DNA of 64,000 nucleotides from Shewanella gaetbuli. Lineage in GTDB: Bacteria > Pseudomonadota > Gammaproteobacteria > Enterobacterales > Shewanellaceae. A model generated the notes under the pieces. It searched no databases. It had not been told where the DNA came from and saw nothing but the letters and a program-made list of their open reading frames with translations. This document shows positions 30,769 through 41,478 of the stretch, piece after piece. The position numbers were made by a program, and so were the translations under genes. The stretch spans positions 434,001 to 498,000 of the forward strand of contig NZ_JAKIKP010000002.1 in NCBI RefSeq assembly GCF_023284065.1, in the 5' to 3' direction. Within the stretch, counting starts at the first letter, position 1. The number at the start of each line of letters is the position of its first letter.

Positions 30769-32193
30769 ATGAGTAAAAAACTTCATATAAAAACCTGGGG
30801 CTGTCAAATGAATGAGTATGACTCTTCAAAAATGGCAGATTTACTAGACGAATATCAAGGCTATACCTTGACAGAAGAAGCAAGTGAGGCAGATGTATTA
30901 CTGCTTAATACCTGCTCTATTCGTGAAAAAGCACAGGAGAAAGTTTTCCATCAATTAGGCAGATGGAAAACCTTAAAAGATAAAAACCCCGATCTAATTA
31001 TTGGTGTTGGCGGCTGCGTGGCTTCTCAAGAGGGCAAGGCGATTAAAGATCGTGCCCAATGTGTAGACATTATTTTTGGCCCGCAGACGCTACACCGTCT
31101 TCCGGAAATGATTGACCAAATTAATCGCGGCGAAAAAGCCGTTATCGATGTCAGCTTTCCAGAAATTGAAAAATTTGACCGTCTACCTGAGCCACGTGCA
31201 GAAGGACCAACGGCGTTTGTATCCATTATGGAAGGTTGCAGCAAGTATTGCTCTTTCTGTGTTGTACCTTATACCCGTGGTGAAGAGGTCAGCCGCCCAG
31301 TTGATGATGTAATTTTAGAAGTCGCACAATTAGCTGAGCAAGGTGTACGTGAAGTTAACTTATTAGGGCAAAACGTTAATGCTTATCGTGGTGCAACCCA
31401 TGATGACCAAATTTGCACCTTTGCAGAGTTATTACGTTTAGTAGCCAGCATTGATGGTATTGACCGCATTCGCTTTACCACCAGCCACCCAATTGAGTTT
31501 ACTCAAGATATTATTGACGTATACGAAGACACCCCTGAATTGGTGAGTTTCTTACACTTACCCGTTCAATCGGGTTCAGACCGTATTTTAACGCAAATGA
31601 AACGTGGTCACATGGCGATTGAGTTCAAATCAATCATTCGTCGTTTACGTAAAGCACGTCCTGATATTCAAATCAGTTCAGACTTTATTATTGGCTTCCC
31701 TGGTGAAACTCAACAAGATTTTGCTGACACCATGAAGTTAATTGAAGACGTTAACTTTGACCACAGCTTCAGCTTTATTTACAGCGCTCGTCCAGGTACG
31801 CCAGCAGCAGACTTACCTGATGACGTGTCAGACGAAGAGAAAAAGCAACGTCTGGCCATTTTACAAGACCGCATTACTCAACAGGCTATGCGTTACAGTC
31901 GTCAAATGTTAGGCACTGTGCAACGTATTTTGGTTGAAGGCCCATCGGTTAAAAACCCTATGGAACTGCGTGGCAGAACCGAAAACAACCGTGTGGTTAA
32001 CTTTGAAGCCCCGCACAAGTTTATTGGTGGTTTTGTTGATGTAGAAATTGTTGACGTTTACACCAACTCTTTACGCGGAAAATTTGTTCGCGGTGAAGAT
32101 GAAATGGACTTACGTCGTAGCTTACGTCCATCAGATATTCTGGCAAAACATAAGCAAGACGATGACCTAGGTGTGACACAATTTAAGCCTTAA
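30769..32193 (+). CDS. miaB: tRNA-2-methylthio-N6-dimethylallyladenosine synthase
   Basis: The 474-residue radical SAM methylthiotransferase modifies A37 of tRNAs that read codons starting with U. The N-terminal cluster cysteines are at 12 (KTWGCQMN), in LLNTCSIRE and in GVGGCVAS. The radical SAM cluster motif CxxxCxxC is in [15 protein letters not shown], and a C-terminal TRAM domain is present. The ATG at 30769 gives [12 protein letters not shown], matching the known N terminus; the in-frame GTG just before it is rejected. It starts the miaB-ybeZ-ybeY-corC-lnt block. Confidence 0.97.
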   Translation: MSKKLHIKTWGCQMNEYDSSKMADLLDEYQGYTLTEEASEADVLLLNTCSIREKAQEKVFHQLGRWKTLKDKNPDLIIGVGGCVASQEGKAIKDRAQCVDIIFGPQTLHRLPEMIDQINRGEKAVIDVSFPEIEKFDRLPEPRAEGPTAFVSIMEGCSKYCSFCVVPYTRGEEVSRPVDDVILEVAQLAEQGVREVNLLGQNVNAYRGATHDDQICTFAELLRLVASIDGIDRIRFTTSHPIEFTQDIIDVYEDTPELVSFLHLPVQSGSDRILTQMKRGHMAIEFKSIIRRLRKARPDIQISSDFIIGFPGETQQDFADTMKLIEDVNFDHSFSFIYSARPGTPAADLPDDVSDEEKKQRLAILQDRITQQAMRYSRQMLGTVQRILVEGPSVKNPMELRGRTENNRVVNFEAPHKFIGGFVDVEIVDVYTNSLRGKFVRGEDEMDLRRSLRPSDILAKHKQDDDLGVTQFKP

Positions 32194-32282
32194 TCGCTTA
32201 TGCCCCTCAACAATTTGCACCCTATATCAACCCTGCAATTGGGTTGATCTTATTGCAACATTGGTGGGTATAATATCAATAA

Positions 32283-32313
32283 CAATAAAGGTGGCATTGC
32301 CACCTTTATTTTG
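32283..32313 (+). terminator. Intrinsic terminator of miaB
   Basis: AATAAAGGTGGC-ATT-GCCACCTTTATT is a perfect stem with a T-rich tail between miaB and ybeZ. Confidence 0.8.
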
Positions 32314-32368
32314 TTTAGTATGAATCGTACACTGAACTCAATAAACAACATTGCCATTGGAGCCTTAT

Positions 32369-33433
32369 TTGTCCACTAAAGTGACCACTATGAATGTGTA
32401 TCTGGAACCTTCAGATACTCGCCGTTTAGCTTCACTATGCGGCCCATTTGACGACAACATTAAACAACTAGAGCGCCGTTTAGGGGTAGAAATTATTCAC
32501 AAGAATAATCAATTTACCATTGTGGGTTTACCGCGTAATGCCCTTAACGCCAATAATCTGTTGAAACAGTTATATATTGAAACCCAAACGGTAAAAGGCA
32601 GTACGCCAGATTTAGCTCCAGAAGTCGTTCATTTAGCCATTCAAGAAGCCATTGCTTTAGAAGCCGACTCTGGTGTTGATGATTCAGGTATCAGCATAAA
32701 AACGAAACGTGGAATCATTAAACCTCGCACACCTAATCAAAGCACCTACATGCATAATGTGGCTCGCCACGATATCAGCTTTGGTATTGGCCCGGCAGGA
32801 ACTGGTAAAACCTATCTAGCAGTTGCAGCGGCAGTTGATGCCTATGAACGTCAAGAAGTTCGCCGTATATTGCTTACACGTCCCGCGGTTGAAGCGGGTG
32901 AAAAACTGGGTTTTTTACCGGGTGATTTAAGCCAAAAAGTTGACCCTTATTTACGACCTTTATATGACGCATTATTTGAAATGATGGGTTTTGAAAAGGT
33001 TGAAAAACTGATTGAACGCAGTGTCATCGAAGTCGCACCACTTGCTTATATGCGCGGTAGAACCTTAAATGATGCCTTTATCATTCTAGATGAAAGCCAG
33101 AATACCACTGTCGAGCAAATGAAAATGTTTCTGACCCGTATAGGGTTTAACTCTCGCGCAGTGATCACTGGCGACATCACCCAAATTGACTTACCCAGAC
33201 ACCAAAAATCTGGTCTAAGACACGCTATTGAAGTGTTAAGTGAAGTGCCTGAAATTAGCTTTAACTTCTTTGTTGCCCAAGATGTTGTGCGCCACCCTGT
33301 TGTGGCACGCATTGTTGAAGCCTACGAGTCGTTTGAACAAAAAGAACAACTTGAAAAGGCCGCTAAAGAAAAAGCCTACCAAGACCGCGAGCAAAAGAAA
33401 CTATTGCCAGCACAAAACGACCAGAGCGCTTAA
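32369..33433 (+). CDS. ybeZ: PhoH-like ATPase YbeZ
   Basis: A PhoH-family P-loop ATPase of about 354 residues. Walker A is in [15 protein letters not shown], Walker B in [12 protein letters not shown], and RLGVEI near the N terminus marks an R3H/KH-like part. YbeZ partners YbeY in rRNA maturation. The start is uncertain. A TTG at 32369 has GGAG six bases upstream and is preferred; a TTG at 32351 lies before the ribosome binding site, and the first ATG is at 32390. The stop overlaps the ybeY start (TAATG), indicating coupling. Confidence 0.93.
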   Translation: MSTKVTTMNVYLEPSDTRRLASLCGPFDDNIKQLERRLGVEIIHKNNQFTIVGLPRNALNANNLLKQLYIETQTVKGSTPDLAPEVVHLAIQEAIALEADSGVDDSGISIKTKRGIIKPRTPNQSTYMHNVARHDISFGIGPAGTGKTYLAVAAAVDAYERQEVRRILLTRPAVEAGEKLGFLPGDLSQKVDPYLRPLYDALFEMMGFEKVEKLIERSVIEVAPLAYMRGRTLNDAFIILDESQNTTVEQMKMFLTRIGFNSRAVITGDITQIDLPRHQKSGLRHAIEVLSEVPEISFNFFVAQDVVRHPVVARIVEAYESFEQKEQLEKAAKEKAYQDREQKKLLPAQNDQSA

Positions 33434-33900
33434 TGATGTCATCACCCAAGGTTAATTTAGACTTACAAATTGCCGTTGAATCACAGTCTCTGCCGAGTCA
33501 GTCGCAATTTGAAACATGGGTCAGTACCGCCATTGGCAAGTCTATGCCTGAGGTAGAACTGACCATTCGTTTAGTTGAAGCCCTTGAAAGCCAGCAACTA
33601 AACCATACATATCGAGGAAAAGATAAGCCCACTAACGTGTTGTCTTTTCCTTTTGAAGCACCCGCTGAAATTGAGCTACCTTTAATTGGTGATTTAATCA
33701 TCTGTGTTGAGGTTGTTGAAAAAGAAGCTCAAGATCAACATAAACCCATAGAAGCCCATTGGGCTCATATGGTGATACATGGTTGCTTGCATTTGCTAGG
33801 TTATGACCATATTATCGAAGACGAAGCAGAAGAGATGGAATCTTTAGAGACCCAACTTCTTCAACATTTAGGTTTTTCAGACCCCTATAAGGAAACATAA
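33433..33900 (+). CDS. ybeY: Endoribonuclease / rRNA maturation factor YbeY
   Basis: The 155-residue metalloprotein has the zinc motif [11 protein letters not shown] and the upstream signature NVLSFPFE. YbeY acts in 16S rRNA 3' end maturation and ribosome quality control. Its ATG overlaps the ybeZ stop; a second ATG follows directly and either could be used. corC follows after 60 bases. Confidence 0.96.
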   Translation: MMSSPKVNLDLQIAVESQSLPSQSQFETWVSTAIGKSMPEVELTIRLVEALESQQLNHTYRGKDKPTNVLSFPFEAPAEIELPLIGDLIICVEVVEKEAQDQHKPIEAHWAHMVIHGCLHLLGYDHIIEDEAEEMESLETQLLQHLGFSDPYKET

Positions 33901-33960
33901 ATAAATAGCTTTAAGGCCAAAAAATTAACTGACACCTTAAAACTTATTTAGGTAAATATT

Positions 33961-34839
33961 ATGAGTGACGATATCCCCCCGAGTACAAGCGCCCCTAAGA
34001 AAAGCTGGTTTGATAAAATTAACCAATTATTCCAGGGCGAACCTCAAAACCGCGAAGATTTAGTTGATGTAATCTCTGGTGCTGAAGAGCGCGACCTGAT
34101 TACAGAAGACACACGAGAAATGATCAAAGGTGTGTTAGAAGTCTCTGATCTTCGTGTACGTGACATTATGATCCCACGTTCACAAATTGTTACTCTGCAA
34201 ATAGACTCTTCAGTTGATGAATTACTTGAAACTGTTATTGAGTCAGCCCACTCTCGTTTTCCTGTTGTAAATGAAGACAAAGACCATATTGAAGGTATTT
34301 TACTGGCTAAAGACCTGTTGAAATATGGCTTTAAAAATTCAGAAGAACCTTTCTCATTGGCACAAGTTATTCGCCCAGCAGTTGTAGTGCCTGAAAGTAA
34401 ACGCGTTGATGTATTACTCAAAGAATTCCGTTCTCAACGCTATCATATGGCTATTGTAGTTGATGAATACGGCGGTGTTTCTGGTCTGGTGACCATTGAA
34501 GATATTCTTGAAGAAATTGTCGGTGAAATTGAAGATGAATTTGACCACAGTTCAGTTGAAGATACTGAAGTCAAAAAAATCAGCAATACGGTATTTATTG
34601 TTAAAGCCCTCACCGAAATTGACGACTTTAACGAAGCCTGTGGTACTCAATTCAGCGATGAAGAGTTTGATACTGTTGGTGGACTGGTTTCCCATGCATT
34701 TGGTCATCTACCAGAGCGAAACGAAACCATTATGATTGATAATATCGAATTTAAAGTCACTAATGCCGATACTCGCCGACTCATTCAGTTACGCGTAAAA
34801 CTGCCTGACCCAGACCAAGTAGACGCTACAGAAGAATAG
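33961..34839 (+). CDS. corC: CBS-domain protein CorC (magnesium/cobalt efflux-type)
   Basis: The 292-residue protein has paired CBS domains (about 70-190; VRDIMIPRSQIVTL, MAIVVDEYGGVSGLVTIEDILEEI) and a C-terminal CorC/HlyC domain (about 205-285). It has no membrane segment and is thought to modulate divalent-cation export. It is part of the conserved ybeZ-ybeY-corC-lnt order and is followed by a terminator hairpin before lnt. Confidence 0.94.
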   Translation: MSDDIPPSTSAPKKSWFDKINQLFQGEPQNREDLVDVISGAEERDLITEDTREMIKGVLEVSDLRVRDIMIPRSQIVTLQIDSSVDELLETVIESAHSRFPVVNEDKDHIEGILLAKDLLKYGFKNSEEPFSLAQVIRPAVVVPESKRVDVLLKEFRSQRYHMAIVVDEYGGVSGLVTIEDILEEIVGEIEDEFDHSSVEDTEVKKISNTVFIVKALTEIDDFNEACGTQFSDEEFDTVGGLVSHAFGHLPERNETIMIDNIEFKVTNADTRRLIQLRVKLPDPDQVDATEE

Positions 34840-34854
34840 TCTTCTAGCATGATT

Positions 34855-34910
34855 AAGCAGCATTAATTAACCTGAGCTAACGCGATAAAGTTAATTTTTG
34901 CTGCTTTTTA
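34855..34910 (+). terminator. Terminator-like hairpin between corC and lnt
   Basis: AAGCAGCA and AATTAAC pair with GTTAATT and TGCTGCTT around an 18-base loop, followed by TTTTTAA. The loop is long but the base stem and T run are good. Confidence 0.65.
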
Positions 34911-34999
34911 ATGGCTAATATTTTTTTATCACCCGCCTACGTGGCATAATCAGCATCACACTTATCTCTTGTCATTGATATCACTAATAAAGGCTTGAT

Positions 35000-36586
35000 G
35001 TGCTAGCAAAATTACATCCCCATTCTCAGCTAAATTTTTTTAGTCTATTAAGTGCATTTGCCTTAGGTGCTAGCACCGCTTTATCATTTGCGCCTTATGG
35101 CATTTGGCCCATCATGCCCATAGCATTGGCATTTGCACTTTGGCAAAGTCAATTTTTAGCCCCTAAATATGCCTTTAAATATTGGTTAAGCTTTGGTTTT
35201 GGTACCTTTGCTATAGGCATAAGCTGGGTACATGTCAGCATGGACACCTTTGGAGGTATGCCTTTACCAGTATCCATCGGGCTCATGGCACTGTTGGCTC
35301 TATATTTAGCCATTTACCCCGCATTAGCCGGTTATTTACTGAATAAGTTGTTACCCTTAACAGCCACAAACCCAATACCAGCCAAAATCTATTTATTTAA
35401 ATACCTTGCACTATTCCCCTCGTTGTGGATTTTAACCGAGTGGTTGCGAGGTTGGGTGATGACAGGCTTTCCTTGGCTTTGGGCAGGATATACCCAAACT
35501 AATGGACCATTAAGCGAGCTTGCAAGTATTGTTGGCGCAATGGGATTAAGCTTTGTTATTGCTGCAGTAGCTGGCGCATTAATGTTAGCCAGTTTGAAAA
35601 AGGTCATCCCATTAATTATGACCCTCAGCATACTCACTGCATTCACCTTTGCTGCACCCTATATGAACCCAATCAGCCCTACAGGTAAGACAATAAAGGT
35701 AGCATTAGTCCAAGGTAACATAGCCCAAAGTATGAAATGGGAGCCCGATGCGCTATGGCCAACTATGCTCAAGTTTATGGATTTAACACGCGATCATTTT
35801 GACGATCAAAATAGTGTTGATCTTGTGGTATGGCCGGAGGCTGCCATTCCGGCACCTGAGTCAATGGTCGAAGAGTTTTTATATAACGCTAACCAAGTAG
35901 CTAACCTAAATAATACCGCCATTATTACTGGCATTATCAGTCGCCACCAGCACGACTTTTACAATTCATTAATTGTCTTGGGTAATCATCATAGTAAGCA
36001 GCAAGATAGTGCTGATTATCAAATTGGTGGACAAAACGAATTTAGAAAGCATCACCTACTGCCGATAGGTGAATTTGTGCCATTCGAGCAACTGCTTCGC
36101 CCTATCGCTCCCTTTTTTAATCTACCAATGAGCTCGTTTCAACGGGGCGACTTTGTACAGCCCAATTTATCTGCTCTTGGCTATAAAATATCTGCCGCCA
36201 TTTGTTATGAAATAGTCTTTCCTGAACAGGTTCGCGCCAACACCCACACTGATACAGACTTATTACTCACCGTATCTAACGATGCTTGGTTTGGTTCCTC
36301 AAACGGCCCTTTACAGCACATGGAAATAGCCCAAATGCGCGCAATTGAAATGGGTAAGCCTTTACTCAGGGCCACCAACAACGGAGTAACGGCCATTGTT
36401 AATCCTTATGGTAAAATCGAACAAGTACTGCCTCAATTTGAAACCGCTGTACTAGTCAGCGAGGTTCAACTTTACCAAGGAGACACTTGGTTTAAACGTA
36501 TAGGCCAAACACCATTACTGCTTTTAGCAGCATTTTTGCTATTATTATCAATAACCATACATCATCGACGTCAGCATGCTAAATAG
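35000..36586 (+). CDS. lnt: Apolipoprotein N-acyltransferase
   Basis: The 528-residue inner-membrane enzyme adds the third acyl chain to lipoproteins. Several membrane segments fill the first 220 residues. The nitrilase-like domain follows, with the expected catalytic triad Glu in VVWPEAAIPAPE, Lys in FRKHHLLPIGEFVPFE and Cys in SAAICYEIVFPE. A terminal membrane segment closes the protein. The start is a GTG with AAAGG upstream; an ATG two bases earlier is out of frame. The stop overlaps the next gene, a prepilin. Confidence 0.96.
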   Translation: MLAKLHPHSQLNFFSLLSAFALGASTALSFAPYGIWPIMPIALAFALWQSQFLAPKYAFKYWLSFGFGTFAIGISWVHVSMDTFGGMPLPVSIGLMALLALYLAIYPALAGYLLNKLLPLTATNPIPAKIYLFKYLALFPSLWILTEWLRGWVMTGFPWLWAGYTQTNGPLSELASIVGAMGLSFVIAAVAGALMLASLKKVIPLIMTLSILTAFTFAAPYMNPISPTGKTIKVALVQGNIAQSMKWEPDALWPTMLKFMDLTRDHFDDQNSVDLVVWPEAAIPAPESMVEEFLYNANQVANLNNTAIITGIISRHQHDFYNSLIVLGNHHSKQQDSADYQIGGQNEFRKHHLLPIGEFVPFEQLLRPIAPFFNLPMSSFQRGDFVQPNLSALGYKISAAICYEIVFPEQVRANTHTDTDLLLTVSNDAWFGSSNGPLQHMEIAQMRAIEMGKPLLRATNNGVTAIVNPYGKIEQVLPQFETAVLVSEVQLYQGDTWFKRIGQTPLLLLAAFLLLLSITIHHRRQHAK

Positions 36587-37094
36587 CCAACCTCAAACTT
36601 TAAAGTTCGTTAAAAATCAGCAAGGGTTTACCTTAATTGAGCTGATAGTGGTGATTATTATTTTAGCCATTTTGGCTATTATTGCGGCACCAAAGTTTAT
36701 TGGGTTAAGTTCCGAGGCCAGAGCATCAACCCTAAACAATATCTCATCATCGGTTAAAACCGCCAATACTCTTGTGTATGCAAAGTCACAAATGACTAGC
36801 CTACAAGTTAGACAAGTCCCCAACAGAGACGATTTAATTGATATCGATTTAGATGGTGACGGTATTTTTGAAACCCGTTTAAAGTGGGGATACTTAGATA
36901 ATACCGACATTGAAAAATGGATAGAACTAGATGATGCGCTAACCATACAGTACCAAGGAATAGCTAATACTTACATTGGCTATGATATAGATGAAAGTGG
37001 TCAAGTACTTAATAACAACTGCTACTTTCATTATGTACAAGCCGCTAATGAGACAACACCGCCACAGTTGAGCATTGAATCTTCAGGCTGTTAA
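36576..37094 (+). CDS. Orphan type IV prepilin, MshA-like
   Basis: The 172-residue product has a prepilin leader ending in QQG before FTLIELIVVIIILAILA, with the glutamate at mature position 5. It has AAPKFIGLSSEARASTL in the same place as the prepilin at 7291, so the two are paralogues. The leader is long (17 residues) because the only in-frame ATG overlaps the lnt stop. The mature part has a DxDxDG calcium-loop-like stretch (IDIDLDGDGIFE) and two cysteines (NNNCYFHY and the final SGC) that may form the pilin disulfide. It depends on assembly proteins encoded elsewhere. Confidence 0.85.
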   Translation: MLNSQPQTLKFVKNQQGFTLIELIVVIIILAILAIIAAPKFIGLSSEARASTLNNISSSVKTANTLVYAKSQMTSLQVRQVPNRDDLIDIDLDGDGIFETRLKWGYLDNTDIEKWIELDDALTIQYQGIANTYIGYDIDESGQVLNNNCYFHYVQAANETTPPQLSIESSGC

Positions 37095-37336
37095 TCTGCG
37101 CTTTTTACAGACATTCGCTCCCAAGCGGCTTTGCACCATTTAAATAGCTTAAACAACCGCTCGCCCACAAAAAAAATGACCCCAATGATAAAGTTGTAAA
37201 ACAGCAGCAATATCGCCACACCTAAATAGGTTTTAACCACAGCATCAAATGAGCCTAAATCCCATATTATCAGTACCAAAATAAGCAAAGGAACTGAAAC
37301 AAGTAACGCTATTTTTAAATAATCTTTTTGGTTCAT
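37091..37336 (-). CDS. Small inner-membrane protein, 81 residues, unknown function
   Basis: Two clear membrane segments (about 8-27 and 35-58) are joined by a short loop and followed by a basic amphipathic tail (FKLFKWCKAAWERM). No family is recognised. It converges on the prepilin gene, the two overlapping at their stops by four bases. The ribosome binding site is poor, so confidence is moderate. Confidence 0.55.
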   Translation of the reverse strand: MNQKDYLKIALLVSVPLLILVLIIWDLGSFDAVVKTYLGVAILLLFYNFIIGVIFFVGERLFKLFKWCKAAWERMSVKSAD

Positions 37337-37612
37337 AAGTATCGGTTAATAATTTTGTTAAATTGATAAATAAGCTATTGCATGAGCCCATTCAAGCATA
37401 ACCGAATTTTAAATGAATACTTTAAACAACTCCAAATAAATTAGCGAGTTAGGTCATTATTCAACCAAACTAATGGTGAAAATATTTTGGGGTAAGATGA
37501 GCATCACTCCTGTGAAACTTTAGTGCTAAAGCTATCGTTGAAAACAACTAGACTTTAAAAATCCACAAGAATGATGACAAAAACCGCGGTAACCGATTGA
37601 CATAAAGATCGA

Positions 37613-38113
37613 TTAAGGTGCTAACGCTTCTCGGCTAAATGCATCTGAGTCACAACTTGGGCACTCAGGAATCACTCCCGGAAAGTTAATTTGCATGCTA
37701 TGACCACAATTATCACAAATCAGCGTACCTTGATTAATAATCTCGCCCGCTTTATAAGTGCCATGATGTTTAAAATCTTGTTGTAACTCATGCCACTCAA
37801 CTTGGCTGCGATCAGTGATACCGCTTAACCAATTCCACAAAGTATTTTCTATGGCGATTGCCGTCGGGCTATAACTGATATCATCTTCAGTTTGTGCTTT
37901 TAAAAAGTTAGCAATGTCACGCTTTAAAAATTCTTCTACTAAAGCTAACTCTTGTTCATCAGCCTTTTTCTTCAGCTGTAAATAGTTTTTTCCTTCGGTG
38001 ACCGATTTAAACAAACTTTTAGCAGTCAATGAGTTATCACCCTCAAACTGCAACTTTACTTGTTCAAATAATGATTGATATAAGTCTAATAATGCTGAAC
38101 TTCTTCCACTCAT
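37613..38113 (-). CDS. ybeL: YbeL-like zinc-ribbon protein (DUF1451)
   Basis: The 166-residue protein has a helical N-terminal part and a C-terminal zinc ribbon with two CxxC pairs (LICDNCGHSM and IPECPSCDSD), matching the YbeL/DUF1451 family. E. coli ybeL is also close to leuS. Its biochemical role is unknown. It is divergent from leuS, with 138 bases between the starts. Confidence 0.85.
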   Translation of the reverse strand: MSGRSSALLDLYQSLFEQVKLQFEGDNSLTAKSLFKSVTEGKNYLQLKKKADEQELALVEEFLKRDIANFLKAQTEDDISYSPTAIAIENTLWNWLSGITDRSQVEWHELQQDFKHHGTYKAGEIINQGTLICDNCGHSMQINFPGVIPECPSCDSDAFSREALAP

Positions 38114-38251
38114 ATTGAATACTCCTTAAGACGAACCTTTTTAAAGCATCACTTCTAGTTTATTCTATGCAGTTATTCATCACACGAATGCGCGTTAGAT
38201 CAAACATTATGCGCAAATCCAACAACGGGCGGCTTGGCCGGAAATAGATTG

Positions 38252-40831
38252 ATGCAAGAACAATATAATCCCTTAGAGATTGAAGCTTTAGTGCAAAAGC
38301 ACTGGCAAGACCAAAAAACTTTCGAAGTCACTGAAGACGAGAGCAAAGAGAAGTATTACTGTCTCTCAATGTTCCCGTACCCATCAGGTCGACTTCATAT
38401 GGGCCACGTGCGTAACTACACCATAGGTGATGTTGTTGCTCGTTACCAACGTTTACAAGGAAAAAATGTTCTACAACCCATTGGTTGGGATTCATTCGGC
38501 TTACCGGCTGAAAATGCGGCGATCAATAACAAGACCTCTCCAGCACCTTGGACTTATGAAAATATTGAGTACATGAAAAACCAGCTTAAATTACTAGGCT
38601 TTGGTTATGATTGGAGCCGTGAAATTGCCACGTGTACTCCTGAGTACTACCGTTGGGAGCAATGGTTTTTCAGCAAGCTTTATGAAAAAGGCCTAGTCTA
38701 CAAAAAAACCGCTTCAGTAAACTGGTGTCCAAATGACGAAACCGTACTGGCGAACGAGCAAGTACAAGACGGCTGTTGCTGGCGCTGTGACACTGAGGTC
38801 GTGCAAAAAGAAATTCCACAGTGGTTCATTAAAATCACTGACTATGCTGAAGAATTACTTAACGATATCGATACACTAGACGGCTGGCCTGAACAGGTTA
38901 AAGCCATGCAGCGTAACTGGATTGGCCGTAGCGAAGGTATTGAAATGACCTTCCAAGTGGAAAACAGTGAGCAAAGCTTCGATATCTACACCACCCGTCC
39001 AGACACAGTAATGGGTGTGACTTATGTTGCTATCGCAGCGGGTCACCCTTTAGCGATTCAAGCCGCTGAAAACAACCCAGAATTAACGGCATTTTTAGAA
39101 GAATGTAAAAATGCCGATACCACTGAAGCAGCGATGGCTTCAATGGAGAAAAAAGGCGTTGCGACAGGCTTAAATGCTGTTCATCCTATTAGTGGTAAAT
39201 TAGTCCCTATTTGGGTAGCTAACTTTGTATTGATGAATTACGGCACTGGCGCGGTAATGTCAGTACCCGCTCACGATCAACGTGACTATGAGTTTGCCCA
39301 AAAATTCGGTCTTGCTATTGAAGCCGTTATCAAGCCTGCTGATGCAGAGCTGGATATCAGCAAAGAAGCATATACTGAAAAAGGCGTGTTATTTAACTCA
39401 GGCGAGTTTGACGGTCTAGACTTCCAAGCGGCATTTGATGCCATTGACGCAAAATTATCAGCAGAAGGTAAAGGCAAACGCCAAGTTAACTTCCGCTTAC
39501 GCGACTGGGGTGTTTCTCGTCAACGTTACTGGGGCGCACCAATCCCAATGGTCACCTTAGAAGATGGCACGGTAATGCCTACTCCTGAAGACCAACTTCC
39601 TGTCATTCTGCCAGAAGATGTGGTTATGGACGGTATCCAAAGCCCTATTAAGGCTGACAAAGAGTGGGCTAAAACCACGGTAAACGGCCAAGCGGCATTA
39701 CGTGAAACCGACACCTTTGACACCTTTATGGAGTCATCTTGGTATTACGCTCGCTACTGTAGCCCGCATGCAGACCAAATGCTTGACTCAGCTAAAGCTA
39801 ACTATTGGCTACCTGTAGACCAATACATTGGTGGTATCGAACACGCTTGTATGCATTTATTGTACTTCCGTTTCTTCCACAAATTGTTACGCGATATGGA
39901 CTTAGTTAACTCTAATGAGCCTGCGAAACAATTGCTGACTCAAGGTATGGTATTAGCCGACGCTTACTACTACATCAATGAAAAAGGTGCTCGCGTGTGG
40001 GTATCGCCATTAGATGTTGCTGAGTTAGAAAAAGACGACAAAGGCCGTGTTACCAAAGCAGTTGATAAAAACGGAAATGAGCTGGTTTACACAGGCATGA
40101 GCAAAATGTCGAAGTCTAAAAACAACGGTATTGACCCACAGGTCATGGTTGAGAAATACGGCGCAGACACAGTACGTTTATTTATGATGTTTGCTTCACC
40201 ACCAGAGTTAACGCTTGAGTGGCAAGAGTCTGGCGTTGAAGGCGCACATCGCTTTATTAAACGTTTATGGAAATTGGCTAACGATCACATTAGTGCTGGG
40301 GCAACTGAAGCCCTTGACGTTAAATCGTTAACGGCCGACCAAAAAGCTCTTCGTCGTGAGCTACACAAAACCATTGCTAAAGTGAGTGATGATATAGGCC
40401 GTCGTCAAATGTTCAACACCGCTATTGCTGCGGTAATGGAATTGATGAACCATCTATTAAAAGCACCTCAAGAGTCAGCTCAAGACCGTGCATTGATGGC
40501 TGAAGCATTATCTGCTATTACTCGTTTACTTTACCCAATTGTGCCGCACATTTGCTTTAGCTTATGGAAAGAGTTAGGTAACGAAAACAACATTGAAGAT
40601 AGCCGTTGGCCTGAAGTGGACGAAAGCGCACTAGTTGAAGACAGTAAATTAATTATTGTACAAATCAACGGTAAATTACGCGCTAAAATCACGGTTGCCG
40701 CTGACGCAACGCAAGAGCAAGTGCAAGCCTTGGCAATGGAAGACGAGCATGTACAGAAACATTCTGACGGACTCACCATTCGTAAAGTGATTTATATTCC
40801 TGGCAAGCTGCTAAACATTGTTGCTAAATAA
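38252..40831 (+). CDS. leuS: Leucyl-tRNA synthetase
   Basis: The 859-residue class I synthetase has the HIGH-type motif in [16 protein letters not shown] and KMSKS in [14 protein letters not shown]. The editing domain carries TTRPDTVMG and [15 protein letters not shown]. The start [11 protein letters not shown] at 38252 matches the family N terminus; an in-frame TTG 18 bases earlier is not needed. It heads the conserved leuS-lptE-holA-nadD order, though two strong hairpins separate it from lptE. Confidence 0.98.
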   Translation: MQEQYNPLEIEALVQKHWQDQKTFEVTEDESKEKYYCLSMFPYPSGRLHMGHVRNYTIGDVVARYQRLQGKNVLQPIGWDSFGLPAENAAINNKTSPAPWTYENIEYMKNQLKLLGFGYDWSREIATCTPEYYRWEQWFFSKLYEKGLVYKKTASVNWCPNDETVLANEQVQDGCCWRCDTEVVQKEIPQWFIKITDYAEELLNDIDTLDGWPEQVKAMQRNWIGRSEGIEMTFQVENSEQSFDIYTTRPDTVMGVTYVAIAAGHPLAIQAAENNPELTAFLEECKNADTTEAAMASMEKKGVATGLNAVHPISGKLVPIWVANFVLMNYGTGAVMSVPAHDQRDYEFAQKFGLAIEAVIKPADAELDISKEAYTEKGVLFNSGEFDGLDFQAAFDAIDAKLSAEGKGKRQVNFRLRDWGVSRQRYWGAPIPMVTLEDGTVMPTPEDQLPVILPEDVVMDGIQSPIKADKEWAKTTVNGQAALRETDTFDTFMESSWYYARYCSPHADQMLDSAKANYWLPVDQYIGGIEHACMHLLYFRFFHKLLRDMDLVNSNEPAKQLLTQGMVLADAYYYINEKGARVWVSPLDVAELEKDDKGRVTKAVDKNGNELVYTGMSKMSKSKNNGIDPQVMVEKYGADTVRLFMMFASPPELTLEWQESGVEGAHRFIKRLWKLANDHISAGATEALDVKSLTADQKALRRELHKTIAKVSDDIGRRQMFNTAIAAVMELMNHLLKAPQESAQDRALMAEALSAITRLLYPIVPHICFSLWKELGNENNIEDSRWPEVDESALVEDSKLIIVQINGKLRAKITVAADATQEQVQALAMEDEHVQKHSDGLTIRKVIYIPGKLLNIVAK

Positions 40832-40876
40832 CATTGTTGATCAATAAGAGCAGAGCATTGCTCAGTAAACCAATAG

Positions 40877-40932
40877 CCTCACGCTTGTGAGGTAAATGAT
40901 TGCCCATCTTAGGAGTTCCTCCTAAGATGGGC
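40877..40932. other. Two stem-loops between leuS and lptE
   Basis: CCTCAC-GCTT-GTGAGG (40877-40892) is followed by a perfect 14-pair stem with a TTC loop, GCCCATCTTAGGAG with its complement, at 40902-40932. Neither is followed by a T run, so they do not look like intrinsic terminators. They may be RNA-processing or stability elements in a leuS-lptE transcript. Confidence 0.75.
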
Positions 40933-40983
40933 ATATTAAGTTTGACCATGGTGACATGGTAGTAAAGGAATTCGATAACAATT

Positions 40984-41478
40984 ATGTTGATGAAACGTAT
41001 CGCAATGGCGCTCATTTCTGTCGTATTACTGGCTACATCAGGGTGCGGATTTAAATTACAACGAAGTTACTCGATCCCCGCTGAATTACAGCAATTACAT
41101 TTAAGCAGCAGTGACCAATACAGTGAACTGACCCGTTTAGTTAACGACCGTTTACGCATTAACAGTGTTGATGTTGTTGCCGCTAACCCAAATACACCCA
41201 CTCTAAGATTAATCAGTGATTCATTAGAGCGAGCGACATTATCCCTTTACCCAACGGGTAACGTGGCAGAATATGAGTTAATATATATTGTAAATTACAC
41301 TGTCACTCTCCCAGATAACGAACCGATTGAATATCAAGCCGAAATTCGCCGAGATTATCAAGACGACCCCCGAACAGCATTAGCTAAAAGTCGTGAAATG
41401 GAATTATTAACGCGAGAAATGCGAGTTCAAGCTGCCGATCAAATTATTCAAACATTAGCGTCAATCGGTACCGAATAA
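40984..41478 (+). CDS. lptE: LPS-assembly lipoprotein LptE
   Basis: The 164-residue outer-membrane lipoprotein plugs the LptD barrel and helps insert LPS into the outer leaflet. The signal peptide ends in a lipobox, ATSGC, with Cys21 as the lipidation site, followed by GFKLQRSYSIP. Position between leuS and holA is conserved. Start may be 40984 or the ATG two codons later; neither has an ideal ribosome binding site. Its stop abuts the holA ATG. Confidence 0.93.
   Translation: MLMKRIAMALISVVLLATSGCGFKLQRSYSIPAELQQLHLSSSDQYSELTRLVNDRLRINSVDVVAANPNTPTLRLISDSLERATLSLYPTGNVAEYELIYIVNYTVTLPDNEPIEYQAEIRRDYQDDPRTALAKSREMELLTREMRVQAADQIIQTLASIGTE

Noticed and set aside
40902..40932. leuS terminator
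   Set aside because: The stem is strong but no T run follows on either strand.
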